Source of the DNA: Natronomonas sp.
GTDB taxonomy: Archaea; Halobacteriota; Halobacteria; Halobacteriales; Haloarculaceae
Direction of reading: 5' to 3'
Length of the DNA stretch: 5,108 nt
NCBI GenBank assembly: GCA_007135435.1
Contig: SLIW01000573.1
Coordinates: 1-5,108, forward strand
Positions within the stretch are counted from its first letter, which is position 1. The number at the start of each line of letters is the position of its first letter. Under the pieces are notes generated by a model. The model was not told where the DNA came from. It ran no database searches and saw nothing but the letters and a program-made list of their open reading frames with translations. This document shows positions 1 to 4,992 of the stretch, in pieces. The translations under genes were made by a program, and so were the position numbers.

Positions 1-1513
1 CGTTCGACCGGTACATCAGGATGTCCTGGGTCGCCGGGATGATGTGGTCGGTCGTGATGTTGTCCTCCATCTTCAGGAGCGCCGGGCCGTGGAGGTCCGA
101 GCCCAGGGGGTCCTTCAGCGGGACGTCGCCGATGTTCGGGCCCTTGATGAGCTCGTCGTCGACCGCCTCGTCGGGGGCGATGAGGTCGGGGTCGTCCTTG
201 CCCATGCCCTGGGAGTACCCGTCGCCGACGGTGATCCCCGGCGCCTCGAGGTCGCCGAGCTCGTCGGCGAGGTCGCGGGGGTCGACGATCTCGCCGGCGA
301 TGGCCGAGGCGGTGGCCACCTCGGGCGAACAGAGGTAGACGTTGTCGTCCTCGATGCCGGAGCGGCCCTCGAAGTTCCGGTTGAACGTCCGCAGCGAGAC
401 CGAATCGGAGGCGGGGACGTGCCCGATGCCGATGCAGGCCCCGCAGGTCGCCTCGGAGAAGTTGACGCCGGCGGCCATCATCTCCGCGGTCCAGCCCTCG
501 CGGGCGAGCATCTCGGAGGCCTGCTTGGAGCCGGGCGCGACGATCATCTCCGTCCGCTTGTCGGTGGTCCGGCCCTCGAGCATCTTCGCCGACGGGAGGA
601 TGTCCTCGTACCCGCCGTTGGTGCACGAGCCGATGATGACCTGGTCGACCGAGGTGCCGGCGACCTCGCGGACGGGGACGACGTTGTCGGGCATGCTCGG
701 CGTCGCGATGAGCGGCTCGATCTCCGAGAGGTCGACCACGATCTGGTCGTCGTACTCGGCGTCGTCGTCCGCCTGCAGCTCCACGTACTCGTCCTCGCGG
801 CCGAGCCGCGACAGCCAGTCCTTCGTCTCCGCGTCGGTCGGGAAGATCGAGGACGTGGCGCCGAGCTCGGTCCCCATGTTGGTGATGGTGGTGCGCTCGG
901 GGACGTTCAGCGTCTCGACGCCAGGGCCGGTGTACTCGAGGATCTTGCCGACGCCGCCCTTCACCGAGAGCTCACCGAGGAGGTGGAGGATGACGTCCTT
1001 GGCGGTCGCCCACTCCGAGAGCTCGCCCTCGAGCCGGACCTCCACGATCTCCGGCATCTCGATGTAGTAGGGCCCGCCGCCCATCGCGACGGCGACGTCG
1101 AGGCCGCCCGAACCGATCGCGAGCTGGCCCAGCCCCCCGGGCGTCGGGGTGTGGCTGTCGGAACCGAGCAGCGTCTTGCCCGGTGCGGCGAAGTTCTCCT
1201 TGTGGACGTTGTGGCAGATGCCGTTGCCCGGCCGGCTGTAGTAGGCGCCGAACTTCCCGGCGGCGCTGCGCAGGAACCGGTGGTCGTCCGTGTTCTTGAA
1301 GTCGAACTGGTAGGTCTGGTGGTCGCAGTACTGCGCGGCCAGCTCCGTCTGGACCTCGTCCAGCCCCAGCGCCTCGAACTGCAGCCACACCAGCGTCCCG
1401 GTGGTGTCCTGTGTGAGTACCTGGTCGATCTCGATGCCGATCTCCTCGCCCGTCTCGAGTTCACCCTCCACGAGGTGAGCTTCGAGAATCTTCTCGGTGA
1501 CCGTCTGTCCCAT
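1..1513 (-). CDS. acn: aconitate hydratase (aconitase), 3' end cut off by window edge
   Basis: Converts citrate to isocitrate through cis-aconitate in the cytosolic TCA cycle, using a [4Fe-4S] cluster. The window holds the first 504 codons; the frame is open through the left edge. From family knowledge, archaeal aconitases are about 650 residues, so most of the C-terminal swivel domain is missing here. Visible motifs: CDHQ at residues 63-66 (matching the active-site DH of mitochondrial aconitase), GSDSHTPTPGG at 117-127, IGSCTNGG with cluster ligand Cys297, and CGACIGIG with ligands Cys357 and Cys360. The linker to the swivel domain begins with ITTDHIIPA near residue 485, and the visible part ends in YRSN. 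The start MGQTVTEKILEAHLVEGEL is the usual N-terminus for this family. It is supported by a TATA-like element 24-37 nt upstream and no convincing Shine-Dalgarno, so the transcript is probably leaderless. No frameshift is seen. The family is certain; the symbol varies between genomes (acn, acnA, citB). Confidence 0.96.
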   Translation of the reverse strand, partial: MGQTVTEKILEAHLVEGELETGEEIGIEIDQVLTQDTTGTLVWLQFEALGLDEVQTELAAQYCDHQTYQFDFKNTDDHRFLRSAAGKFGAYYSRPGNGICHNVHKENFAAPGKTLLGSDSHTPTPGGLGQLAIGSGGLDVAVAMGGGPYYIEMPEIVEVRLEGELSEWATAKDVILHLLGELSVKGGVGKILEYTGPGVETLNVPERTTITNMGTELGATSSIFPTDAETKDWLSRLGREDEYVELQADDDAEYDDQIVVDLSEIEPLIATPSMPDNVVPVREVAGTSVDQVIIGSCTNGGYEDILPSAKMLEGRTTDKRTEMIVAPGSKQASEMLAREGWTAEMMAAGVNFSEATCGACIGIGHVPASDSVSLRTFNRNFEGRSGIEDDNVYLCSPEVATASAIAGEIVDPRDLADELGDLEAPGITVGDGYSQGMGKDDPDLIAPDEAVDDELIKGPNIGDVPLKDPLGSDLHGPALLKMEDNITTDHIIPATQDILMYRSN

Positions 1514-1536
1514 ATCGTCCGACAATGGTCTTCCCA

Positions 1537-1550
1537 CGGATATAAATCCG
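1537..1550 (-). promoter_or_regulatory. TATA-box promoter of the aconitase gene, inside a palindrome
   Basis: On the minus strand the sequence reads CGGATTTATATCCG, an AT-rich TATA-like core (TTTATAT) in GC-rich DNA. Its centre is about 30 nt upstream of the aconitase ATG at 1513, so transcription should start within a few bases of the ATG. The element is also an interrupted inverted repeat: CGGAT and ATCCG flank a 4-bp AT centre. It could therefore double as an operator or work in both directions. A weaker AT patch (ACTATACG, minus strand, about 1562-1569) lies further upstream and could be a second promoter. The position is typical of haloarchaea; the operator role is inference. Confidence 0.6.
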
Positions 1551-1729
1551 GCGTGTTCCCCCCGTATAGTCGTCTCTGCGTGCGGTTTTGGCAATATTCG
1601 CGGACCACGTTCGTCCGGTTTCTCCGGAACGTTCGTGATGGAATCGGGCGAACGGTCGGTTCCGCCGCACGACCGTGGAATCATCGGCCGACGAACCCAA
1701 CCGCGACCGAACGAGGCGGCGCCCCGCGT

Positions 1730-1870
1730 GACCGAGTTCGCGGGGATAGCGCCCAGCCCCACCCCCGGATACCACCTGATCACATTCGCCGGGATGGCGA
1801 CCGACCGCGTTCGCCGGGAGGCCGCCCGACCGCGTTCGCCGGGGTACCGTTCGACCGTACTCGCTCGTAC
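1730..1870. repeat. 25-bp tandem repeat array (three good units plus degenerate flanks)
   Basis: Three consecutive 25-bp units lie at 1785-1809, 1810-1834 and 1835-1859. All start TTCGCCGGG, and each ends in a variant of CGACCGCG, so GACCGCGTTCGCCGGG spans the junctions. Units 1 and 2 match at 22 of 25 positions, and units 2 and 3 at 18 of 25. A degenerate copy at 1730-1751 (GACCGAGTTCGCGGGGATAG at its start) sits 48 bp, about two periods, before the matching point of unit 1 at 1778. A decayed copy follows at 1853-1870. The array is 56 bp past the aIF2-beta stop codon, in that gene's 3' flank, and more than 200 bp upstream of the aconitase start. Function unknown. Confidence 0.8.
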
Positions 1871-1925
1871 ACCACTCGACGGGCGTTCCGGAGGAGTCGT
1901 GGAACGGGCCGATCGGACGTCGCGT

Positions 1926-2537
1926 TCAGGCCAGTCGCGCGAACGCGAGGTTGCCGCTCGTGCTCTCGACGTAGATCTCGACCACGTCGCCCTTCTGGGC
2001 GCCCGGGACGAAGATGGTGTACTCGCCGCGGTGGGCGACGCCGTCGCCCTTCCGGCCGGTGTCGGTCACCTCGACGGTGTAGGTCTTGCCGGCCTCGACC
2101 GCGTCGGCGGGCTGCTGGGTCCGGGTCGTCCGTCGACCCTTCTTCACCGGGCGGAACGCCCCGCAGGCATCACAGCGGAGCATGACGTTCCGGTCCTCCT
2201 GGACGAGGCGGGTGTCCGGGAGGCCGCACTCGCTGCAGCGGACGTACTCCTCGGTGTAGTCCTCGACGGCGGCGTCGAAGTCGCCGTCGGTGAAGCTCCC
2301 GTTGTAGCGACCGACGCCTTCCTCGAGCTTGCCGGAGGTCGCCAGCGCCCGCTGGACGAACCGGTGGAGGTGTTCGGTGTCGCGGGAGAGCGCGTCGGCG
2401 ACCTCGTCGAGGTTGGTGAACCGCGTGAACGCGCCGTCGGCCTGCGCCCCGGCGGAGGGGACCGAGAGGCGGTCGCCGCCCGACTCGATGTCGGGGACGG
2501 CCTCCAGCGCCCGGTCCAGACTGGCTTCGTACTCCAT
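1926..2537 (-). CDS. translation initiation factor aIF2 subunit beta with C-terminal TRAM domain
   Basis: 203-residue beta subunit of the archaeal heterotrimeric factor aIF2, which brings initiator Met-tRNA to the small ribosomal subunit. Residues about 1-95 are the N-terminal helix and alpha-beta core (RLSVPSAG, FTRFTNLDEVADAL, LEEGVGRYNGSF). A zinc ribbon follows, with CSEC at 101-104 and CDAC at 122-125. After a basic linker (VKKGRRTTRTQQ, 131-142), residues about 145-203 form a TRAM domain (YTVEVTDTGRKGDGVA, YTIFVPGAQKGDVVEI), a small RNA-binding beta-barrel. Canonical aIF2-beta is about 135-140 residues and ends after the ribbon, so the TRAM domain is an addition, one I know from haloarchaea and some methanogens. 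The start MEYEASLDRALEAVPD is chosen because an upstream TATA-like element fits a leaderless transcript; the open frame further upstream reads Arg/Pro-rich and is antisense to mptD. Haloarchaea can have more than one aIF2-beta-like gene, so this may be a paralogue of a shorter copy elsewhere. Confidence 0.95.
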   Translation of the reverse strand: MEYEASLDRALEAVPDIESGGDRLSVPSAGAQADGAFTRFTNLDEVADALSRDTEHLHRFVQRALATSGKLEEGVGRYNGSFTDGDFDAAVEDYTEEYVRCSECGLPDTRLVQEDRNVMLRCDACGAFRPVKKGRRTTRTQQPADAVEAGKTYTVEVTDTGRKGDGVAHRGEYTIFVPGAQKGDVVEIYVESTSGNLAFARLA

Positions 2538-2557
2538 GGGTGAGGGACGCGACCCCT

Positions 2558-2573
2558 CCGTAAAGGGATTCCG
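2558..2573 (-). promoter_or_regulatory. TATA-like promoter of the aIF2-beta gene
   Basis: On the minus strand the sequence reads GCGGAATCCCTTTACGGAGG. The TTTACGG core at 2558-2564 is centred about 24 nt upstream of the ATG at 2537, so transcription would begin at or next to the start codon. No Shine-Dalgarno lies before the ATG, in agreement with a leaderless mRNA. The assignment rests on spacing and local AT content only. Confidence 0.45.
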
Positions 2574-2704
2574 CGACACGCGAACACACACCCTCGGGGG
2601 CTGAAACGAGTACGGGATTCGAGCGTGGGTCGGCGATCCGGGTACGTCCGGCCATTCCATCACGGTCGGGTACGCGAGACCGCACTCGCACGGGAGGTCC
2701 TGGG

Positions 2705-2718
2705 GAAACGCCTTGTGG
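2705..2718 (+). promoter_or_regulatory. BRE/TATA-like promoter of mptD
   Basis: GAAACGCCTTGTGG lies with its TTGTGG part centred about 24 nt before the mptD ATG at 2739. An A-rich BRE-like GAAACG followed by a CTT-type weak TATA element is a pattern I associate with haloarchaeal leaderless genes. No Shine-Dalgarno is visible between it and the ATG. The 201-bp gap 2538-2738 is thus a divergent promoter region for aIF2-beta (minus) and mptD (plus). Apart from two loose copies of CGGGTACG, near 2637 and 2666, I see nothing else in it. Confidence 0.4.
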
Positions 2719-2738
2719 TCCCCCACCGAGGACGCCAC

Positions 2739-3095
2739 ATGGAGCCGACGCCGCCCCAGGAGGCCTGCTTCGAGGCCGGCATCAAGTTCGGGTCGCTCTA
2801 CCACCAGTTCGCCGGCACGCCCGTCTCGCCGGCGAGCGCCGAGAGCCTCGCCTGCGCCATCGAGGAGGCGATCGAGAACCAGCCGTACTGCGAGTCCGTC
2901 TCCGTCGAGATCCTCGAGGAGGCGATCGCCGAGGAACTCGATGGGCGGTCGGTCGACTACACCGAGCTCTCCGGCCGGTTCATGGAGGTCGAAATCGTGG
3001 TCGAACGGGACGGGAGTCGGGTGGTGGGCACGATGGCGATGGAGGACGACTACCCGTTGATGCGCGTCGATCGGGTCGAGCGCGACGAGGGCTGA
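2739..3095 (+). CDS. mptD: dihydroneopterin aldolase, archaeal MptD type
   Basis: 118-residue protein of the archaeal MptD family (DUF372/COG2098), unrelated in sequence to bacterial FolB. The family cleaves 7,8-dihydroneopterin to 6-hydroxymethyl-7,8-dihydropterin and glycolaldehyde, the step supplying the pterin of methanopterin in methanogens and of folate-type coenzymes in haloarchaea. Evidence is the diagnostic GIKFGSLYHQFAGTPVS at residues 14-30, plus ENQPY (46-50), DYTELSGRFMEVEI (73-86) and the C-terminal DDYPLMRVDRVE. Residues I recall as important in the Methanocaldococcus enzyme appear conserved as Glu12, His22, Gln48 and Tyr105; this mapping is from memory, not an alignment. The ATG at 2739 is chosen over in-frame starts up to 2625 because the extension is Arg/His-rich and would overrun the promoter. 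The gene stands alone, divergent from aIF2-beta and convergent with the DHH gene; no other pterin gene is in view. Its last codons resemble the repeat that follows. Confidence 0.92.
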   Translation: MEPTPPQEACFEAGIKFGSLYHQFAGTPVSPASAESLACAIEEAIENQPYCESVSVEILEEAIAEELDGRSVDYTELSGRFMEVEIVVERDGSRVVGTMAMEDDYPLMRVDRVERDEG

Positions 3096-3110
3096 TCCGT
3101 CTCTATATCG

Positions 3111-3180
3111 TCTCGATCGGGTCGGACGCGTCTCGTCGGGTCGGACGCGTCTCGTCGGGTCGGACGCGTCTCGATCGGGC
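3111..3180. repeat. 19-bp tandem repeat between convergent mptD and DHH genes
   Basis: Two identical 19-bp units (TCTCGTCGGGTCGGACGCG) lie at 3131-3149 and 3150-3168. A 20-bp variant with one extra A (TCTCGATCGGGTCGGACGCG) precedes them at 3111-3130, and a partial fourth unit (TCTCGATCGGGC) starts at 3169. The 8-bp palindrome GACGCGTC spans each unit junction (3125, 3144 and 3163). The array fills most of the 104-bp gap between the two convergent stop codons. No oligo-T tract is found on either strand in the gap. The end of the mptD coding sequence (3067-3084) matches the first unit at 16 of 18 positions. Confidence 0.88.
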
Positions 3181-3199
3181 CGAGGCGGGTGCGAACGGG

Positions 3200-4318
3200 C
3201 TAGTCCGTACCGCCATCGCCGCGCGCGTCGTTCGCGTCGTTCGCGTCGCCCGCGTCGCCCTCCCGATCGAGGGTCCGGAAGGCGTCGAGGATGGTCTGCT
3301 TGGCGACCGCGCCACGGGTCGTCCAGTGGTGGGCGTAGTCGAGCATGTCGCGGTAGATGTCCGGCTTGCAGCCGGCGGCCTTGGGGTGGCCGCCGCCGTT
3401 GACCTGCGCGGCGACCTCGTGGCAGCGGGTGAAGGCATCGGTGCCGCGGATCGACGCCGAGCCGGCCGGTTTGACGATCACGGAGGCATCGGCGCCCTCC
3501 GCGCGCATCGCCTCGGCGACCTCGTTCTGCGAGCAGCGGCCGTAGGTCACCCCGACCGTCCACTCGCCGACGGTCCGGTACTCCGCGCGGTCGACGGCCT
3601 TCTCGATGAGCGCCTCCTTCTCGACCCGCCGCTCGGCCAGGAACTCGGCGACCTCCGGGGGCAGGTCCGCGCCGTGTTCGACGACCGTCTCGACGTACGC
3701 CTCGGGCTCCTCCCAGTAGGCGTAGTCGGCGAGGTCGTCGCTGCGGGGGTCCTCGCGCAGCCAGAGGTCGTGGTCGCGGGTGACCGCCGCGAGCTCGGCG
3801 TACCGGTCGTCGAAGTCGTGCGGGAGGCTCCGCAGCGCCACGTCGGTCGAACACTCCTCGTCGGAGTCGCCGACGACCAGGTCCGCGTGCTCGCGGACGG
3901 TCGCCGCGAGGACGTCGTCCCACTGGTGGTGGTCGAACCACCGGATCGAGGCCGCCCGGGTCGCGACCTCCGGCAGCGACGCGACGTCGTCGGGCGAGTC
4001 CGGCGCGAGGTCACAGACGAAGACGTCGACGCCGGGCTCCGCGAACGCCGCGACGTGCTCCAGCGCCTCGCGGATCTCGTGTGGGCCCGCCGGCAGCAGG
4101 GCCGCCTCGCCGTGGGCGACCCGGACCAGCGCGACACAGCCCAGCCCGTCCGAGTCCGGGTCCGCGACGACCACGCGGTCGGCGCCGGCCAGCCGCTCGC
4201 GGGCCTCGCGCTCGGCCTCGACCGCGTCGAACGTGTCCGGCGTGAAGAACCCCTCGCCGGGGAGGACCGACCGCCGAGCCAGCGGGATCGTCTCGTCGTC
4301 GATGAGCCACTCGTCCAT
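3200..4318 (-). CDS. DHH/DHHA1-family phosphoesterase (RecJ/NrnA-like)
   Basis: 372-residue probable Mn-dependent phosphoesterase. The N-terminal DHH domain shows motif I ADPDSDGLG (Asp53, Asp55, Asp57), motif II VCDLAPDS (Asp103), motif III FDHHQ (Asp129, His130, His131) and a likely motif IV TRDHDLW (Asp182/Asp184). The C-terminal DHHA1 domain has ASIRG near 288-292 and the substrate-binding signature NGGGHPKAAG at 307-316. Relatives include RecJ single-strand exonuclease, archaeal RecJ-like/GAN proteins, NrnA oligoribonuclease and c-di-nucleotide phosphodiesterases. The length suits the short NrnA/archaeal group and there is no room for the OB fold of bacterial RecJ. The true substrate (ssDNA, RNA, short oligomers or cyclic dinucleotides) cannot be read from sequence. 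The tail after about residue 352 is a low-complexity acidic repeat of GDA/NDA. The ATG at 4318 is supported by an AT-rich element 24-33 nt upstream. Confidence 0.88.
   Translation of the reverse strand: MDEWLIDDETIPLARRSVLPGEGFFTPDTFDAVEAEREARERLAGADRVVVADPDSDGLGCVALVRVAHGEAALLPAGPHEIREALEHVAAFAEPGVDVFVCDLAPDSPDDVASLPEVATRAASIRWFDHHQWDDVLAATVREHADLVVGDSDEECSTDVALRSLPHDFDDRYAELAAVTRDHDLWLREDPRSDDLADYAYWEEPEAYVETVVEHGADLPPEVAEFLAERRVEKEALIEKAVDRAEYRTVGEWTVGVTYGRCSQNEVAEAMRAEGADASVIVKPAGSASIRGTDAFTRCHEVAAQVNGGGHPKAAGCKPDIYRDMLDYAHHWTTRGAVAKQTILDAFRTLDREGDAGDANDANDARGDGGTD
3220..3259 (-). repeat. in-frame 9-bp coding repeat in the DHH protein tail
   Basis: Codons for residues 354-366 read GDAGDANDANDAR. 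At DNA level this is a tandem series of GACGCGAAC-like 9-mers (minus strand), with GACGCGGGC as a variant. Because the unit is a multiple of three, slippage changes the tail length without breaking the frame. The tail lies after the DHHA1 core and is presumably disordered. The repeat ends about 40 bp from the 19-bp array in the gap downstream. Confidence 0.7.
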
Positions 4319-4342
4319 GCCGGGGCGACGGCCGCCCGGCCC

Positions 4343-4350
4343 AATAATCC
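4343..4350 (-). promoter_or_regulatory. TATA-like promoter of the DHH gene
   Basis: On the minus strand GGATTATTGG is the only AT-rich stretch in a very GC-rich leader. Its centre is about 28 nt upstream of the ATG at 4318, the spacing expected for a leaderless archaeal transcript. No ribosome binding site is seen before the ATG. Confidence 0.5.
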
Positions 4351-4383
4351 CTCGTCTCGCCGGCGAGCGAGCTGACGTCCGTT

Positions 4384-4522
4384 TTGTTGGCGGGTGGACC
4401 GGCAGGTCGGCTGGCGGCGCGAGACGTTACTGGCGACCCGGGACGTCAGCGGATGGACCGTTACATCAGTGGCTGGACCGCCACGCCAGCCGGCGGGCCC
4501 TCACTCCAGCTGGCGGACCGTC
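4384..4522. repeat. degenerate 20-bp tandem repeat overlapping the usp gene 3' end
   Basis: Seven head-to-tail units lie at 4384, 4404, 4424 (19 bp), 4443, 4463, 4483 and 4503-4522. A rough consensus on the plus strand is ACGTCAGCGGGTGGACCGTC. In the six 20-bp units, positions 7, 10, 13, 14 and 17 are all G, G, G, G and C. Neighbours 4443/4463 and 4483/4503 each match at 15 of 20 positions, and the outer units at about 12-13. The last unit is inside the universal stress protein gene, covering its final six codons and one base of the stop, so array and coding end share sequence. The period is not a multiple of three, so this is not an in-frame protein repeat. No gene is seen in the rest of the 182-bp gap 4319-4500. 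Confidence 0.72.
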
Positions 4523-4938
4523 AGCACCGGCTTCGGGCACGTCCGGACGACCCGTTCGGCGACGCTGCCCAGGAGGAACGAGTGCTCGCCGCTGCGGCCG
4601 CGGGTGCCCATAGTGACGCAGTCGGCACCCACCTCCCGGACGTGGGCGACGATCTCCTGGGCGGGACGGCCGACCCGCACCGCCGTCTCGAGGTCCCGTG
4701 GGGCCTCGAGCCGGTCGTTGGCGGCGGCGACCGACGCCAGCGCCTCCCGGCTCTGCTCGTCCAGCGCCTGCGCGACGTCGTCGTGGAGTCGCTCGGGAAG
4801 CTCCTCGATGCGGCGCTCGTCGACGACGTAGAGGGCGTGGACGGTGGCGTCGAAGCGGGCCGCGAGGTCGAGGCCGCAGTCCACGGCCCGCGAGACGCTC
4901 CGGGAGCCGTCGGTCGCGACCACCACCGTCTCGATCAT
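4501..4938 (-). CDS. universal stress protein (UspA family, ATP-binding type)
   Basis: 145-residue single-domain cytosolic Usp protein with the usual Rossmann-like fold and length for the family. The first strand ends in VVVATDGS (residues 5-12) with the nucleotide-contacting Asp10. The glycine-rich motif G-x2-G-x9-G-S is complete (Gly111, Gly114, Gly124, Ser125 in MGTRGRSGEHSFLLGSVAE), so this is the ATP-binding class, and the fold ends with VVRTCPKPVLTV (130-141). Such proteins dimerise and are linked to stress and energy status; the specific role here is unknown, and haloarchaea carry many paralogues. The start MIETVVVATDGS at 4938 is preferred over in-frame ATGs upstream: one at 4968 lies inside the apparent TATA box, and the extension is Ala/Pro-rich without family similarity. 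The final codons (TVRQLE) form the last unit of the adjacent 20-bp repeat. Confidence 0.94.
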   Translation of the reverse strand: MIETVVVATDGSRSVSRAVDCGLDLAARFDATVHALYVVDERRIEELPERLHDDVAQALDEQSREALASVAAANDRLEAPRDLETAVRVGRPAQEIVAHVREVGADCVTMGTRGRSGEHSFLLGSVAERVVRTCPKPVLTVRQLE

Positions 4939-4961
4939 GGGCGACGGTGGGGCCGCCGACG

Positions 4962-4973
4962 CCATAAATCCAC
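4962..4973 (-). promoter_or_regulatory. TATA-box promoter of the universal stress protein gene
   Basis: On the minus strand GGATTTATGG is the AT-rich core, centred about 28 nt upstream of the chosen ATG at 4938. It fixes the start at MIETV rather than at an ATG within the box itself. The spacing indicates a leaderless mRNA. Confidence 0.55.
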
Positions 4974-4992
4974 CCGGGGCGCGGCGACGGGT

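Larger units (their letters stand above)
1514..1925. other. 412-bp intergenic region between aconitase and aIF2-beta
   Basis: No convincing gene is seen here. The left end holds the aconitase promoter. An AT-richer patch (GGTTTTGGCAATATTCG, 1584-1600) lies about 75-85 bp upstream of the aconitase start and could be a regulatory site, though I recognise no known motif. The right half carries the 25-bp-period repeat array listed separately. Long open frames cross this gap on both strands, but their translations are rich in R, P and S and lack the acidic composition of the true genes. They run on antisense or out of frame through neighbouring genes, as is common in high-GC DNA. No tRNA-like fold or oligo-T terminator was noticed. 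Confidence 0.6.

Noticed and set aside
1622..1662. possible hairpin GGAACGTTCG with CGAAC...GTTCC
   Set aside because: The pairing needs a 5-nt bulge and a long loop, with no T-tract after it. This is weak for a terminator or structured RNA in such GC-rich DNA.
1461..1775. 104-residue minus-strand frame overlapping the aconitase start
   Set aside because: It overlaps the aconitase promoter and N-terminus in another frame, has a basic composition and no family resemblance.
1638..1925. plus-strand open frame starting MESGERSVPPHDRG in the 412-bp gap
   Set aside because: It is basic and Pro/Arg-rich, unlike haloarchaeal proteins. It has no stop before running antisense through aIF2-beta, has no clear promoter, and is built partly from the 25-bp repeat.
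44..2185. 713-residue open frame on the plus strand
   Set aside because: It runs antisense to aconitase and aIF2-beta. Its translation mirrors their codon bias and has no recognisable domain, so it is a typical high-GC shadow.
2625..2738. N-terminal extension of mptD from an upstream in-frame start
   Set aside because: The extra 38 residues are Arg/His-rich, have no counterpart in the MptD family and would cover the promoter.
1926..3941. 671-residue minus-strand frame ending with aIF2-beta
   Set aside because: Only the last 203 residues are a real protein. The rest is Arg/Pro-rich, antisense to mptD and out of frame with the DHH gene. A promoter directly before 2537 supports the short gene.
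3326..4375. 349-residue plus-strand frame across the DHH gene
   Set aside because: It is antisense to a clear DHH/DHHA1 protein and shows only shadow composition rich in G, R, V and L.
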